In this document: one piece after another, positions 33,748-45,441 of the stretch | Numbering within the stretch: position 1 is the first letter of the stretch | Layout: each line of letters opens with the position of its first letter | Assembly (NCBI RefSeq): GCF_022581195.2 | Contig: NC_061462.1 | Coordinates: forward strand, 11,842,001 to 11,906,000 | From: Helicoverpa zea | Lineage: Eukaryota > Arthropoda > Insecta > Lepidoptera > Noctuidae | Length of the DNA: 64,000 nucleotides | Direction of reading: 5' to 3' | Program-made: the position numbers and the translations under genes | The notes under the pieces: generated by a model | Told to the model about the DNA's origin: nothing | Database searches by the model: none | The model's input: only the letters and a program-made list of their open reading frames with translations

Positions 33748-35790
33748 CTACATTAGAGCCCATCGCTTTCAGACTATTTCCATTATAATCCTACCTTTAA
33801 CGTTAACCCTTCATTTATTCAAATGTTTGTTTAACATCATAATAAAAAGGGGTAACTTAACGTCTTTTAAACTACATAAACTTCGAGAGAAAGTTAAAAA
33901 AAGGCTATAATTTCGAAAACTTTGAATAAATGTACCTAACTAGTTTAAGTTTGGTAAAAAAAAAGTATCATCAAGGTTAAAAAAAAGGTGATCAGATGGA
34001 TCAAAGGTACCGATGTGGTTAAATAGTATGTCGTTATAGATCGAAGCGCGAACTAACTATAGTGGACTAAATGGCCGTTTAACCCTTCGGCTGTCCTTTG
34101 AGTCTGTGATGACAATTTGGGACGGGTTTGCGTTTTGATTTAAGTTGTAGTGATTTAAAATATTTTCTTACTAGTCTTTGTACTTTCTTACTGAATATTT
34201 GCTAGAGATTATTTTTCCATACTGATATTTAGTTTCTTTTATAGATATTTGCTTCTAGTGCCTGTTAGAGTAGCTTCATAATATGGAGAAAATAACTTTC
34301 CCATGTCAAACTAATTAAAACAGTCTAAATGCTTAATTATTAAAAAAGCATAGTATTTTTTTATTATTAGCTACGTAAGGCCGAGAAAGTGAAAGTTTTA
34401 TACTTGTCATAGAAAAAAAAATCGATTTCACTAAATAAATGTTTTCGGCACTTTCTTTTTATCTTCAAGTTATAACGTAAACGCAAACCATCATGTTTTT
34501 AACCCGTTAAATCACTACCCTGAACCAAACCTTGATGAAGTCATTTAGAAGCAAAAATCCGTTGTTTGTTTAGCATTAAATATTATAATAGGGGCCTAAA
34601 CGACCCACCTATGGTAAATAAAGGGTTGACTCCAAATTTATTAAGTCAACATTTGGTTGATTTTTTGTGCATATTTGGCTATTACATTTTTGATGCGTAA
34701 ATAAATATTGTGAAGAGATTTAGTTTAATAATTTGGGATTTTACTGTTATTTTATGGCTTAATCAGTTTTCTATGAATGTTTGCTTTGATTGACCTGGAC
34801 AAAAACATTAGATCAGTTAACTAAAAACAACAAAAAATACAACTTATTGGTATTACGAAAATTAACAATGGCAATCTTAAGATTGAACTAATTACTGAAG
34901 ATTGCTTTAAGAACCTTTTGTTTATGAAATTGTCGATAAACAATTTCGGAAGAATCCAAAGCCAACCCCTCAAAAGAATAGATAGTCCACCCAAAAAAAG
35001 TTGTACTATATAATTCCAAATAATTTTAATTTCTTCTCCAAATCTTACGCAGAAATGTCAGCGCGGTCATCAAAAATGCCATAAGTCAAAAAATTAGAAA
35101 TCCATCAATTTCCTGAGCACGGTAGCGCGACATCCCGCAGTGTGGCCAGTGTCAGCTACCGCGGGGTTGCCACACCAAAAAAATCGATTGATTTGCAAAA
35201 AAAATGGCGGACCTTTTCACTTTCTGAGCTTTCGATTTTGCACGCCCACTCAGTAACGTATCGTAATGTTGATATCCTTGGCAGTTTTTTTTTTGCTAAT
35301 ATATTATTATAAAAATGTGTTTGAATTATTTTTGTGTAGGGATGAGGTAAACTTGCTGCAATGTTTTGTAAATAAGCTGTTTTCTATTAAAGTAAGCTCA
35401 AATCAAGACTACATACACCTATTTCTAAAAACACGCTGTAGTGTCACTTTCTATAAGATACTTCACTCAGTAAAAGTAAAAATAATGAGTGTCTCTCAGT
35501 AAACTCTTGACCAATGTAAGAGCATTTGTCCTTTCCATCCTAGTATCAATATCGCCACTATTATCATTAGGTAAATAAACATAATTTACTTTACCTCATC
35601 ATCCCATTTCACACAAGTACAGCAATCGCGGTACCACCCAAAGAAATAAAGTCATTTTCACTCATTATCACCAGGCAGTGACAATACATACAAACGACCC
35701 GCAATAAGTATGATTTGCATCTTAAAATCACAGGAAACACTGATTAAGTTATTATTTTAATATCACTGATGTGTGACAATCAACGCAGAT
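33748..35790. other. Unassigned AT-rich sequence
   Basis: The piece near 35180-35225 contains AAAATGGCGGACC, a weak YY1-like match, but no gene start was supported. Confidence 0.35.
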
Positions 35791-35879
35791 TTTTACAAGC
35801 TTTTTATGTCTTCATCTTGTTTGTGAATGACATTTGATGGTGTTTCTGTGTGATGGTAATGGTCATTTGGCAGTATATT

Positions 35880-36015
35880 GGCTCTGATGTGTGGTTTCAC
35901 TTGCGTATTGAAGACACAGAAGAGAAGAGTATCTATGGAGTTTCTTGCCGGTTCTTCTAAATGAGACCCACTCTTTGAAACCGTGCAACTAATTTGACGT
36001 TTCGGAAGAGCTCTC
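35880..36015 (-). repeat. LINE 3' untranslated-region fragment
   Basis: CTATGGAGTTTCTTGCCGGT and AACTAATTTGACGTTTCGGA resemble the Jockey 3' region near 12330-12375 and common Lepidoptera LINE tails. No coding part. Confidence 0.4.
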
Positions 36016-37124
36016 ATAGGTCTATTTGAAAAAAAATACCGTGGCTTTAAAGATAGAAGACTACTTTCGAAGTAGCACTGTCTTTTAACGATTGGTCAGG
36101 TAGTAAGCATAGCTTCACCTACTTTTGTGTGAAAAATTTAATTGCACTAGAAGACTGGAACAAAATTTAAATGTATGTGAGATTAGTCAAATACTTAAAT
36201 GTATAATCGTACAGACAAACAGAATAACTTTCGCATCTTTGTAAGCAAAAGACATAATAAATGTAGCGCCTCGTACCACCTACAACGAAATGATAGCGCT
36301 GTAGGTCTGATGCTCTGATCGCTCCAAATTGAGGCAAAACTTACATAAAAATAAGTCAATTAACAAAAAAGTTCCCAATCAATTGAATAAAAAACCTTTT
36401 TTTACTTTGGCAACCGCGAATAATGACACCGCGGGTCGTCCGCGTTCTTTTTGAATTTCGAACAATGGCCTCCAACAGTTCGCGCCCAAAGAATGACATA
36501 TAAAGAAAAATAGATAATTTAGAAAAAATACTTTTGTGCTTATGCCAGTTCTGATACAGGCTACCGAATTTACAGATTAATAATCGATGGAATTTTAATT
36601 AATGTTCAAGGGCAGGCGTGTTAAGAATCGATGATTTGTATGTTAATGACTGTTTTAGACAACATGATACTTTTCGAGCTCAATTAAATTATATATTTCT
36701 TAATTGCATAGGAATAAGCAATACTTGCATAATAATTTCCGAGATTTTAAAGTATTGTCGTTAACCATAGATTCATTTATGATATAATACAAGTTTTTAT
36801 AATTTATGAACGTGAAGTACAGTGAAGTAAATCCTACACCAAGTGACATGAAGTTCTAGAACAACCTCTATATAGAAAATCTAGAAAAAACATCTCTGAC
36901 AACGTCACAGAAATGTCTGACATCTGAGCGGAAGAAAATATCGAAAGCACCCAAAATCATTTATTTAAACAAATTATCAGTATGATGTAATACATAGTCT
37001 CTCAGAAAACCTAACAGTGCCTATCTGGGCACCAGTTAGTGGGAACTCTAAGAATTGCAGAAGGTGAGACATGAAAATATACTAAATTTTTTATAAGTTG
37101 TGATAAAGGTGAGCTCATGTCTAA

Positions 37125-37274
37125 GGGTGCGTCTACACAGTGCATGTAGCTGGAGCAAGTTAACATGCGCAAGTGACCCGCGCGCACGCAACAGCACGTG
37201 TTCGGGTAGCCTGCTTTGGTACATGTGTGGGTCACTGGATCCGCACGTTCTTTAAGTGCCGTATAGATGCACCC
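37125..37274. mobile_element. MITE with TAA target duplication
   Basis: The ends GGGTGCGTCTACACAG and (inverted) GGGTGCATCTATACGG form terminal inverted repeats; TAA flanks both sides (37122-37124 and 37275-37277). Length 150 bp, no coding capacity. A 3-bp TAA duplication with GG-starting ends fits PIF/Harbinger-derived MITEs. Confidence 0.65.
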
Positions 37275-37334
37275 TAAGATTAAGCCGCACTTGGCGCAGT
37301 CGATCAGTCGATCCGTGTGGTGCCAATGATGATT

Positions 37335-37555
37335 TCTTCTAAGTTTCGGAAGGCACGTTAAATTGGTGGATCCTGGTTGTCATATGCAAATTATTGGCCG
37401 TCGTTAATCAGAAGTCTGACTACCAGTCTTACCAAAGGATCTCGGGATGCCCACGTAACTGGGTTGAGGTGGTCACATATATATTCCTTCCATGTAAAAC
37501 ACTAGTATTCCGATTAGACTGAAAGTTGGTCTTAACTTCAGGAAAAGGCTAGGCT
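37335..37555 (+). repeat. Diverged SINE body (GATGATG-tail family)
   Basis: GTTTCGGAAGGCACGTTAAA, TAACTGGGTTGAGGTGGTCA and AACTTCAGGAAAAGGCT match the consensus in order. Confidence 0.6.
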
Positions 37556-37650
37556 GTTTACGTTGCTTCTTGGTTCCATTTCTTCCCTTAAAATGGTGCC
37601 AACTACATAGTTGATAGCTCATTAACTTTCAATATTCTTCTCCGATTCAG

Positions 37651-37788
37651 AAGATGACATCGCAAATAGCGAAAGATTTCGCTAAGCAGATGATGAACTC
37701 TGATTTCGACCAGTTCATGTTCGAGACTCCCGTCGGCCTGACCTCTGTGTCCTCGGATGCGTTCAGCAAGAAATCCGGAGATTCCCAC
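37651..37788 (+). CDS. Predicted gene X, exon 1 of the coding part (unknown membrane protein)
   Basis: The exon lies between the acceptor CTTCTCCGATTCAG and the donor GTAAGA. The ATG at 37654 has the context AAGATG and opens 45 codons (MTSQIAKDFAKQMMNSDFDQ..SGDSH) ending in phase 0. The preceding acceptor suggests a noncoding or further coding exon upstream that was not found. With the exons at 38806-38915 and 39373-39568 it gives a 146-residue protein: an acidic N-terminal half, a short hydrophobic stretch around residues 58-72, and a clear C-terminal membrane segment. The lower AT content, strong splice signals and consistent phases support a real gene. I do not recognise the family; a small membrane-anchored protein is all that can be said. 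Confidence 0.65.
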
Positions 37789-37840
37789 GTAAGACCTCTA
37801 ATCTCTTGATTCTTCTGGCTTTGACTGTGATACCTACCAT

Positions 37841-37965
37841 CATCATTTTTCCCTATTGCTGTCCACTGCTGAACGTAGGCTTCCGAGGACCGATGATTTG
37901 AGGATGGTTTCGGGCAGTGGTTGGGCTGCCCAAGACCTGCATGGTTGGGGGAGGCCTATATTACC
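37841..37965 (-). repeat. Intronic LINE 3' end fragment
   Basis: CATCATCATTTTTCCC, GTCCACTGCTGAACGTAGGC and GGTTGGGCTGCCCAAG are a variant of the (GATGAT)-tailed repeat, inside the first intron of gene X. Confidence 0.5.
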
Positions 37966-38203
37966 TACTGTCTTGGAACGAGGAAACCATATTACTTATG
38001 GTAAAGTTTACAAGACTGCAGCAACAATCAAATACCTCTATATGCAATTTGCAGCCAGAAGAGCCTAACTCCGATTCGTCGATAGCAAGTGGGTTCAGCC
38101 AGTACAGCAACGACGTGGAGCGGTGGCTGAGAGGTTCCCCTACTGAGAGCACTGGTGTCCAGAACAGCAGGTATCGTCATCGGCTTACCTTCGACTAGCC
38201 TAT

Positions 38204-38375
38204 GGGTCCGTTCAGACAGACCGGCTCCGATCGCGTTCTTTTTCTCAGTCTTGGAGACGTTTGGCTCTGATTGCAACTCTTTCAGCCGACTGGAGCCGAT
38301 CGGAGCCGATTCCGGTCTGTGTGAAAAGAAAAATGCGCGCCGATGCTCTCCGAGCCGGTCTGCCTGAACGGACCC
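38204..38375. mobile_element. MITE with 24-bp terminal inverted repeats
   Basis: GGGTCCGTTCAGACAGACCG continuing to GCTC is repeated inverted at the right end with one mismatch in 24. TAT lies on each side (38201-38203, 38376-38378) as a possible 3-bp duplication. The 172-bp interior is GC-rich and noncoding. It sits in an intron of gene X. Confidence 0.75.
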
Positions 38376-38384
38376 TATTTCTAA

Positions 38385-38650
38385 CTATGTTGGGGTCGGC
38401 TTCTAGTCTCACCGATTACAGCTGAGTACCTACCAGTGTTTATGTACGTGAAGCCTATCTGACCACCTCAACCCAGTTAAATACGTGGTTAACCCGATAT
38501 CCCTTGGTAACATGGATTCAGACTTTTTGGCTTCTGATTTCCCGTAATGACCACTAATTTAACATGCCTTCCGAAACACGAAGGAAATTGTCATCATAAG
38601 ATGGTTACCAAGTGCCAAGCATTGCTAAGCTTTATCATCAATTTACCCGT
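38385..38650 (-). repeat. Diverged SINE body in intron
   Basis: The reversed consensus blocks CTATGTTGGGGTCGGCTTCT, ACAGCTGAGTACC, CCTCAACCCAGTTAAA and TAACATGCCTTCCGAAACAC are present. Confidence 0.65.
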
Positions 38651-38805
38651 GCGGCTGTTACTTGGCTACGAGCTCTTCTGTATAAAAAAAAAAATAAAAC
38701 TTTTTCTATTTGACAACTCACCTTATCCCTTGCATTATCCACAACATGAAACCAACCTTATTCCCTACATCTTAAAGTTCAAATTCCAGAGTGATAGTAG
38801 TCCAG

Positions 38806-38915
38806 CGCTCGACCCTGGCGCCGTCGACGTCTCTGGCTGCGAATGGCATGTGGTACTTCATGGCCATGGCTCTGCCACTGTTTAGCAACACCATGCAATG
38901 GAGATGCACGCCTAG
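38806..38915 (+). CDS. Predicted gene X, coding exon 2
   Basis: It starts after ATAGTAGTCCAG and ends before GTAAGAAA. The 110 bp give 36 codons plus two bases: RSTLAPSTSLAANG, then WYFMAMALPLF, then QWRCTP. Only this acceptor keeps the phase of exon 1; the upstream TTCCAG (38788) would shift the frame and stop at 38883-38885. The acceptor has a poor pyrimidine tract, the weakest point of the model. Confidence 0.55.
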
Positions 38916-39372
38916 GTAAGAAAAACTTTCCCCCTAAGCGAGTAGGCTAGAAAAACTATAAGCTAAATTCACCCGAACTTGAGTCTCACGGATACAATGT
39001 TATTGGCTAAGAAAATAGGCACCTTCTCAGTACGGAACCCTTTACTCTCCGCTCTATAAAGATGTATTGAAATCGCTAAGGCTAACACTGCCATCTATTG
39101 AGGCTTTTCGGAACCTTTTTGTCGTTGTAGAATGCAACGAAGAAGGTCCGAGACAAATCACCTGAACGTATTGTGCTTCTTCGCTATGTAGTTAGAGTAA
39201 GAAAAGATAGATGGCGCTTATCACAATACTACTCGTTTAAATTAAATAAAAAATATTTCTAAAAAGAAAGAAGTTTATTAATGTGATTAAAAGTTACTTC
39301 TTCTTTCTTACTTCTTTACAATGTTAAGATTTATTTTTGATGAGGTTCTTAATATTATCTTTTTATTTTCAG

Positions 39373-39568
39373 TAACGTGCTGAACGCCGCAGAGCAATTC
39401 TTTGGCCATCTATCTCAATACTGCGAGGTGGCACGTGGTCAAGTTAGACGACTGGCCCAGGACCACGTGGCTAGGGATCTGTTTGCCACAGCCATGGACA
39501 TTGTCCTAGTAGTCTACGCCATTGGGTTCCTCGTCCTATCTTTGTACCAGGCATCCATCATTGGGTGA
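39373..39568 (+). CDS. Predicted gene X, terminal coding exon
   Basis: Acceptor TTTTTATTTTCAG; the first T completes the split codon (AG|T, Ser 82). The frame gives NVLNAAEQFFGHLSQYCEVA, an amphipathic basic helix (RGQVRRLAQDHVARD), and a hydrophobic segment at about residues 122-140 (AMDIVLVVYAIGFLVLSLY) before a short QASIIG tail and TGA. This fits a C-terminally anchored membrane protein. Confidence 0.7.
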
Positions 39569-39637
39569 AGGTTTCCCATTATAGTGAAGTTCATAAATGA
39601 TAGGTCAGTGTGTTTTGTACTAACAATTAAGTCTCTT

Positions 39638-39643
39638 AATAAA
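39638..39643 (+). terminator. Polyadenylation signal of gene X
   Basis: AATAAA lies 70 bp after the stop codon, followed by a T/G-rich stretch (39659-39680) as expected downstream of a cleavage site. Confidence 0.6.
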
Positions 39644-39684
39644 CTATGGGTGCAAATTTTGTTGTTTTTGTTCCTTCACTTTTA

Positions 39685-39920
39685 ATATGATGAGCCGAAC
39701 CCAACATAGTTGGGAAAAAGGCTCGGAAGATGATGCAGATGATGATCATCTCCCTAGCCTTTCCGTAACAATTTTGGGGTTGATTTCCAGACTAACTGGA
39801 TGCAGATGACTGACTGACCTCCACAACCCAGTAACCAAGGCAACTCAATAGATACCCTTTGGTGAAACTGGATGTCAGACTTACTGGCTTCTGATTACCC
39901 GTAACGACGCCCAAGCCTGG
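39685..39920. repeat. Two SINE fragments in opposite orientation
   Basis: 39685-39735 is a forward tail (AACATAGTTGGGAAAAAGGC then GATGATG); 39755-39915 is a reversed body (TCCAGACTAACTGGATGCAG, TTCTGATTACCCGTAACGAC). Confidence 0.6.
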
Positions 39921-40160
39921 GGGAAGGCAAATGTGGATGATATGATATGATGATGATGAATATCTATTATTATCTAATCCGATGCAATTTTCCTATGTAA
40001 TAATACATATACATTATTGTAATACATTACCTACTCAGGAAGTTCCTGAAGGGTTTTCATAATAATCAAGGTTAGATACCAATCTCTCAGTAGATAAGTT
40101 TCAGTTTCTTGAAACTCCTAACACTTGAAACAGCAACATTATGTATCCGGCATACTAAAA

Positions 40161-40500
40161 CCGTGGAGAACAAAATGATTAGCGGAGGTGCCATAACAGA
40201 AAATCGCCTACGAAAGTAGCGCGCCGCTGCGGGTGAGCGGGAGACGAGGGACGTTACTATTTTCGCCCTTATACGCCTTCTTTGGACACGAACATTTTTT
40301 GTGATACGAAAAATTGTTGACCGTCTCGTTAGTTCACTTGTAATTGATCGTGTCATGCATGGTACGAATTTGACATTATTTTTTATTATTTTTTTTTTAA
40401 ATGGGGGAAAATCCTCATGGACTTGTACGAATTTGACCTAGAAGTGACCTGACCTACCTGCGTTATGGTATCTCTGCTCATATTTCCTTCCTTACTCCGT
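40161..40500 (-). repeat. Dispersed repeat, copy 2 of a pair, carrying a tiny SINE insertion
   Basis: Homologous to 31856-32170. It is interrupted at 40375-40424 by a poly(A) SINE tail piece flanked by the 13-bp direct repeat GTACGAATTTGAC (40362-40374 and 40425-40437). Confidence 0.7.
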
Positions 40501-40982
40501 TTCTGAAGCGAAGGAAAATTTTACAGTGATTCATAAAATTAACTATTATGTTAAATTACTCATTAATGTCATACTTTGTAGATTTATTTAGTGATATCAT
40601 ACATTGTAATGATAGGCAATTAGCTTTGTTGATTGCTTTTTTATTATTTATAAAGGTTTCATTATCATTTTGTTGTTTATGGATCGTTATGTAGATTTTT
40701 CTCGGTTTTTCAGATGATTATGTTTTATGCATTTTGAGTGTCTTATTGGGAATATTTATGAATTGATGTAAAACCACCTTTCCCCATCCAAGTAATCTTT
40801 TTCCTTTCTCAGGTAATGTGTGTGACGTTCTTGAATGACCGCTGCTGAAATGACTTAGAATTAAAATTGAAATCGAACATCAAAGTCAAAGTATTTTTTT
40901 TTTCATTATACAAATTGGATATGGATGCAATCGATACCCTTGATTATTATTTACATAGGATATAGATAGAAAGTAGGTTCTT

Positions 40983-41368
40983 CATCATTCTCCGAGCCTT
41001 TTTCTCAACTATGTTGGGGTCGGCTTCCAGTCTAACCGCATTCAGCTGAGTGCTTTACAAGGAGCAACTGCCTATCTGACCTCCTCAATCCAGTTACCCA
41101 GGCAACCGCAACCCAATACCCCTTGGTTAGACCGATGTCAGACTTACTGGCTTCTGACTACCCGTAACGACTGCCAAGGATGTTCAATGACAGCTGGAAC
41201 CTGCAGTCTAACGTGCCATCCGAAACACAGTCATTGGTGTCTAAGAAATACTTAGAAAGTACATACAAACTTAGAAAAGTTGCATTGGTACTTGCCTGAC
41301 CTGGAATCGAACCCGCGCCCAAATACTCGAGAGTTTGGTTCTTTGCAAACTAGGCCACCATGACTTTT
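40983..41368 (-). mobile_element. SINE (GATGATG-tail family), full length
   Basis: Reverse copy with a complete order: tail CATCATTCTCCGAGCC, body, B box (GGAATCGAACC in reverse) and A-box region (CTAGGCCACCATGAC). It is noncoding and RNA polymerase III driven when intact. Confidence 0.8.
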
Positions 41369-41424
41369 TGTTTTTTAATAAGTATAGAAGTAAAGATTGA
41401 CATAATTATGATTTTGCTCGCTAA

Positions 41425-41621
41425 AGGTGGTCGCGACACAGCGGGCGCGGCGCGACGGGACGAGACGGCGACGTGACACTGAGCAGTTGTAATGTACTAG
41501 ATATTACGGACGACACCACACAGAGCCGTCCCGCTCGACGCGACGCGACGCGACGATCTAGTACATTGTGTCGCGTCGCCGTCCCGTCCCGCCGCGCCGC
41601 GCCCGCTGTGTGCAGAGACCA
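41425..41621. mobile_element. CpG-rich foldback MITE
   Basis: Arms of about 60 bp share CACAGCGGGCGCGGCGCG, CGGGACG, GGCGACG and ATGTACTAGA in inverted orientation. TAA occurs at both borders (41422-41424, 41622-41624). The GC content is strikingly higher than the flanks. Confidence 0.65.
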
Positions 41622-41624
41622 TAA

Positions 41625-42868
41625 AACTGATCATGCAGTTAACAGCTTAAGAATTGCTGAATAGACTTCGATAAAATTGGGTTTTAAAGGCCTTTTAAAT
41701 AAGTGGGTAAGCCTTATTATTACATGGAGTGGATGTAACATGAAGTTTCGCATATTTCAGTAACTGACGTAATTATCATTAATGTATCATTGTGGACAGG
41801 TAGCAGGTAATTGGGTCACGTCTCAATGGAGCTGAATTCCTGAAGTATTGCTAGCTGAATGTTTTCAGCATTACTAAGTTTACGCGTCATGTTCTTATAT
41901 ACTTACTTAGTACACATGAGACAATCACGTTGCTTGAAGGTTTTATATATAGGGTTGCTACTATATGTTTAAATTAGAAATACACAATTAAAAATAAGTT
42001 TAGACACATAAAATTCTAATAAAAAAGTACGCGATTTTGGAGATTTTCTTAACTAAGTTTTACGGGTTAACAAAACAAGCTCCTGAGTTTTTTTTATTTG
42101 ATTCCGCTTACTAATTTACCATGTAGGTGCTTTCCTCATCCAACTGTGAAAAGAGTCCTATTTTTGGTAAGTAATTCATTATTATTCATCCGAAAGTTGA
42201 GAGAAGTAATAATTTGAAAGAGGGATCTCAAATTGTGAGAAACTTCAAAATGCCCCTAACAACCATGTAATTATTTTGAATATAAAAACGTGACAACCCT
42301 CCATTAAGTCGATAATGTTTGTACAATTGTTAATACCATGCTGATGAGGTTTCACTTCGACTAACGTATATATTTCCAATTTATTTTAATACTCACTACT
42401 TATTCATCTGTATGCACGTTGATCATCTTCTATTCTTTGCGTCAGTTAATTTTTGAGCAATTAAACATATGAAAAGGTACCTACCTACTGAGGTACCAAA
42501 GAACGCGAAATATATGCGTTAGAAAGGAAATTTTCTTGTTGGAACTTTTGAGAATATAAATATTATGCTGTAACATTGATAACTTAGTTATGAAAAGTAC
42601 AAGTCTGTATTTTTGTAAGATGCTAGCTGTTCCCTGTTTTACTCACGTTCCAGAAAATCCACTTCCCAAAACTGAACTGAAAGTGGCCTATATCCTTTCT
42701 AAGGCTCAAGACTAGACTATCTGTGTATATTTTATTTAAATCGATTGAGTACACAAAAGACAGGCTTACTTTCGCATTTATAAGACAGGTAAGGATTGTA
42801 GAGCTTTGATTTTGGAATCTCAAATACAGATGACATCACACCACAGTCACAGCACATCATAGTGAAAG
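41625..42868. other. Unassigned AT-rich sequence
   Basis: No exon or repeat copy recognised. Confidence 0.4.
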
Positions 42869-42996
42869 GTTATTCATCATCATCATCATCATCATCTCAG
42901 CCATAGGACGTCCACTGCTGAACATAGGCCTCCCCCTTTGATCTCCACAGATACCTGTTATAGGCGACCTGCATCCAGCGTCTTCGACGGCGAAAG
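42869..42996 (-). repeat. (GATGAT)-tailed LINE 3' end, copy 3
   Basis: (CAT)8 followed by CTCAGCCATAGGACGTCCAC and ending GCGACCTGCATCCAGCGTCT, one of the most complete pieces of the family here. Confidence 0.7.
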
Positions 42997-43311
42997 GTTA
43001 TTGTTTGATTGGTAAAATTTTACAGATTCGGATAGGTTGACCTACCCGTGAACAAATCACCCATTGCATTAGAAAGTGCATCAATTTCTGATCACCTGAA
43101 GATATCATAAATTTTCAAAATCATGCTTCACCATCAAATTATGTTATCTATATAAATAAGCTTCATAAACAGGTAACGAGGTCCTTCCAGTTTACAAGAA
43201 AATCTAAACCTTCAAGTATCTACTTAACGAGAAAATAATTGTCGCTGTATTAAATATTATCTATATGCTTACTCATGATTATACTAAATTATTAAATTAG
43301 TAAAACTCTAT

Positions 43312-43442
43312 TTTTAGCCTAGCCTTTTCCCAATTATTTTGGGGTCGGCTTCCAGTCTAACCAGATGCAGCTGAGTACCAGTGTTTTACAAGGAGCGGCT
43401 GCCTATCTGAACTCCTCAACCCAGTTACCCGGGCAACCTGAT
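43312..43442 (-). repeat. SINE 3' half (GATGATG-tail family)
   Basis: GGGGTCGGCTTCCAGTCTAA, CAGCTGAGTACCAGTGTTTT and CCCAGTTACCCGGGCAACC match the reversed consensus. Confidence 0.7.
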
Positions 43443-43779
43443 ATTCATAAAGATGAGTTTGACTAATAATCCTACAGTAGAATACATTGTTTATCAGGTA
43501 AGTAATTCTTGTACTAAACAGATGAATGGTGGATGGTTTACGATTGTGAACTAAAATAACTAAATTATGTAGGTCAAAGTAAATATTTATTATCTTTAGG
43601 AATCAGATTTAAAGTCGTAGTATACAACTCTAAGAAAACATTGTAATAATTAGTATAGCTATTAAGTAATCTGTGCTGTAGGTAGTCCTATGGTCCTAAA
43701 GCATTTTTAAATTTAAAACAATCTCTGTAGTAAGAAACTCCTTTTCTACGCTAACTAACACTTGTAGAGGAAAATTTTG

Positions 43780-43910
43780 TTTGTAATTCATACATTCAAA
43801 AACTAATTGGCCAATTTGAAAAACTTTGAGTTTCCAAGTGACATAGGCTATATTTTATCCCGGTACTGGCAGTAGTTCCCACGGGACGCGGGTGAAAAGG
43901 CGGAAAATCG
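43780..43910 (+). repeat. Helitron-like remnant
   Basis: TGACATAGGCTATATTTTAT and CCCACGGGACGCGGGTGAAA match the common body of Lepidoptera Helitron-type repeats. No ends can be defined. Confidence 0.4.
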
Positions 43911-45024
43911 GGTACTTGAAAATTTAACGAAACTAGAATTACTGGAATAAGATTTTTTGGAATCCTGAGACTAGAAAAGGAAAGATTTAGTAATTAAAAG
44001 AGTTCTAACTTATTGCAAAAAGCTTTCTTTCTTTTCTAGTTTAGTTACCTAACTCTCTTTGCATACTAAGCTTGTAAAAGATATGGTGATTTGAAACACA
44101 TAGGAAGTGGTGAATGATGGGCGTTTTGGGGACTGTTTTTTTTTCAAATTTTTGACGTCTAAAAAGTGTTATTTTAGCAGCCAAGTTTGAATAAATGATT
44201 TTTTATTTTTATATATTTTGAATAAATTTTTATTAACTACGCATATAAGAACAACTTAGGTACTTACGCCGATATACATATTTTACCCATTTGCAGTAAA
44301 ATGCATCTAACAAGACTTACTGTAAAAATATGGATCATGCACTACTCGTGAGCAACCAATACATACCAAAAGAACAATTACAAAACATCACAAGTAAATA
44401 ATTATTCTTTTCAATTTTCACCCTACGAGCCAAAGGCACAGAGTTCAATTTCCTATGTCATAAACTTGGAACGTGTTTCAGTTTGTATTGTAAATAAATT
44501 ATAGTTTTTCGTCAAATGTAAATGACGCGTTTGCTTCTAAAATGAGTGTAAATATAAATATTGTTATGTATTGAATATATTATTCCGTCGTATATGTGTA
44601 GTATGTTATGTAATGTTAACATGCTCGCTCACGGATAAATATGGATCTGCGCACGTAGAGTATGGAGCTAGGAACAAAATATTTGCGATTTGGATGGTGT
44701 CTGAAGATTTCAGGTTTGTAAAATTAAAAAATCTGTGTTAGCAGTGAAGACTTATGGCTCTGAAGGGTCGTAAGACGATTATTAAATGATAATTCTAGTT
44801 CGTCTTCTTTTCCATTCTAGTTGGAAAAAAATATTTACTGTTTTTTTATGGCCCTAGATCTCATTAAATTGGAGACCTCATACGGGCAAGGTGTATTTGA
44901 GATGGTTTGATCTGTCTTTTTGAAATCTATGGAGAGGCCAATGTGCATCAGTGATCATCCTACGTTGAGTGATGATGATTGACTCATTAATGTGGAATAT
45001 ATATCATTAAATTTGTTATAAAAG
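43911..45024. other. Unassigned AT-rich sequence
   Basis: No exon or repeat copy recognised. Confidence 0.4.
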
Positions 45025-45025
45025 T

Positions 45026-45142
45026 CGCCGGAAGACGCTGGATGCAGGTCGCCTCCAACAGGTATCTGTGGAGATCTAAGGGGGAGGCCTATGTTCAGCA
45101 GTGGACGTCCTATGGCTGAGAAGATGATGATGATGATGAATT
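45026..45142 (+). repeat. (GATGAT)-tailed LINE 3' end, copy 4
   Basis: From GCCGGAAGACGCTGGATGCA to CTATGGCTGAGAAGATGATG, with all family blocks in order. Confidence 0.75.
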
Positions 45143-45441
45143 TCTTATTTCTGATGTTGGGATCTATGAAAATGGTTCAAATTTAAATTTAAAGAAACAA
45201 AACTCAAATAGAGAAAAAGTCTGAAAATAATAAAACGCGTAGAGACAACTATTTCAATTTTTCAACTAGGTTCTTAGTTTTTGTGATTTCCTGAAAGAAG
45301 TGCAATATGAAATGCTTTATAATAACTCTCATTCAGAGTAGTGGATGCCGACAAAGGTACAGTCGGCAGCAAAATATAATACATTTTATTTCTAGGTCAA
45401 AGCTTAAAGTAAGGTAAAAAAATGCTTAGGTAAAAGAGAAA

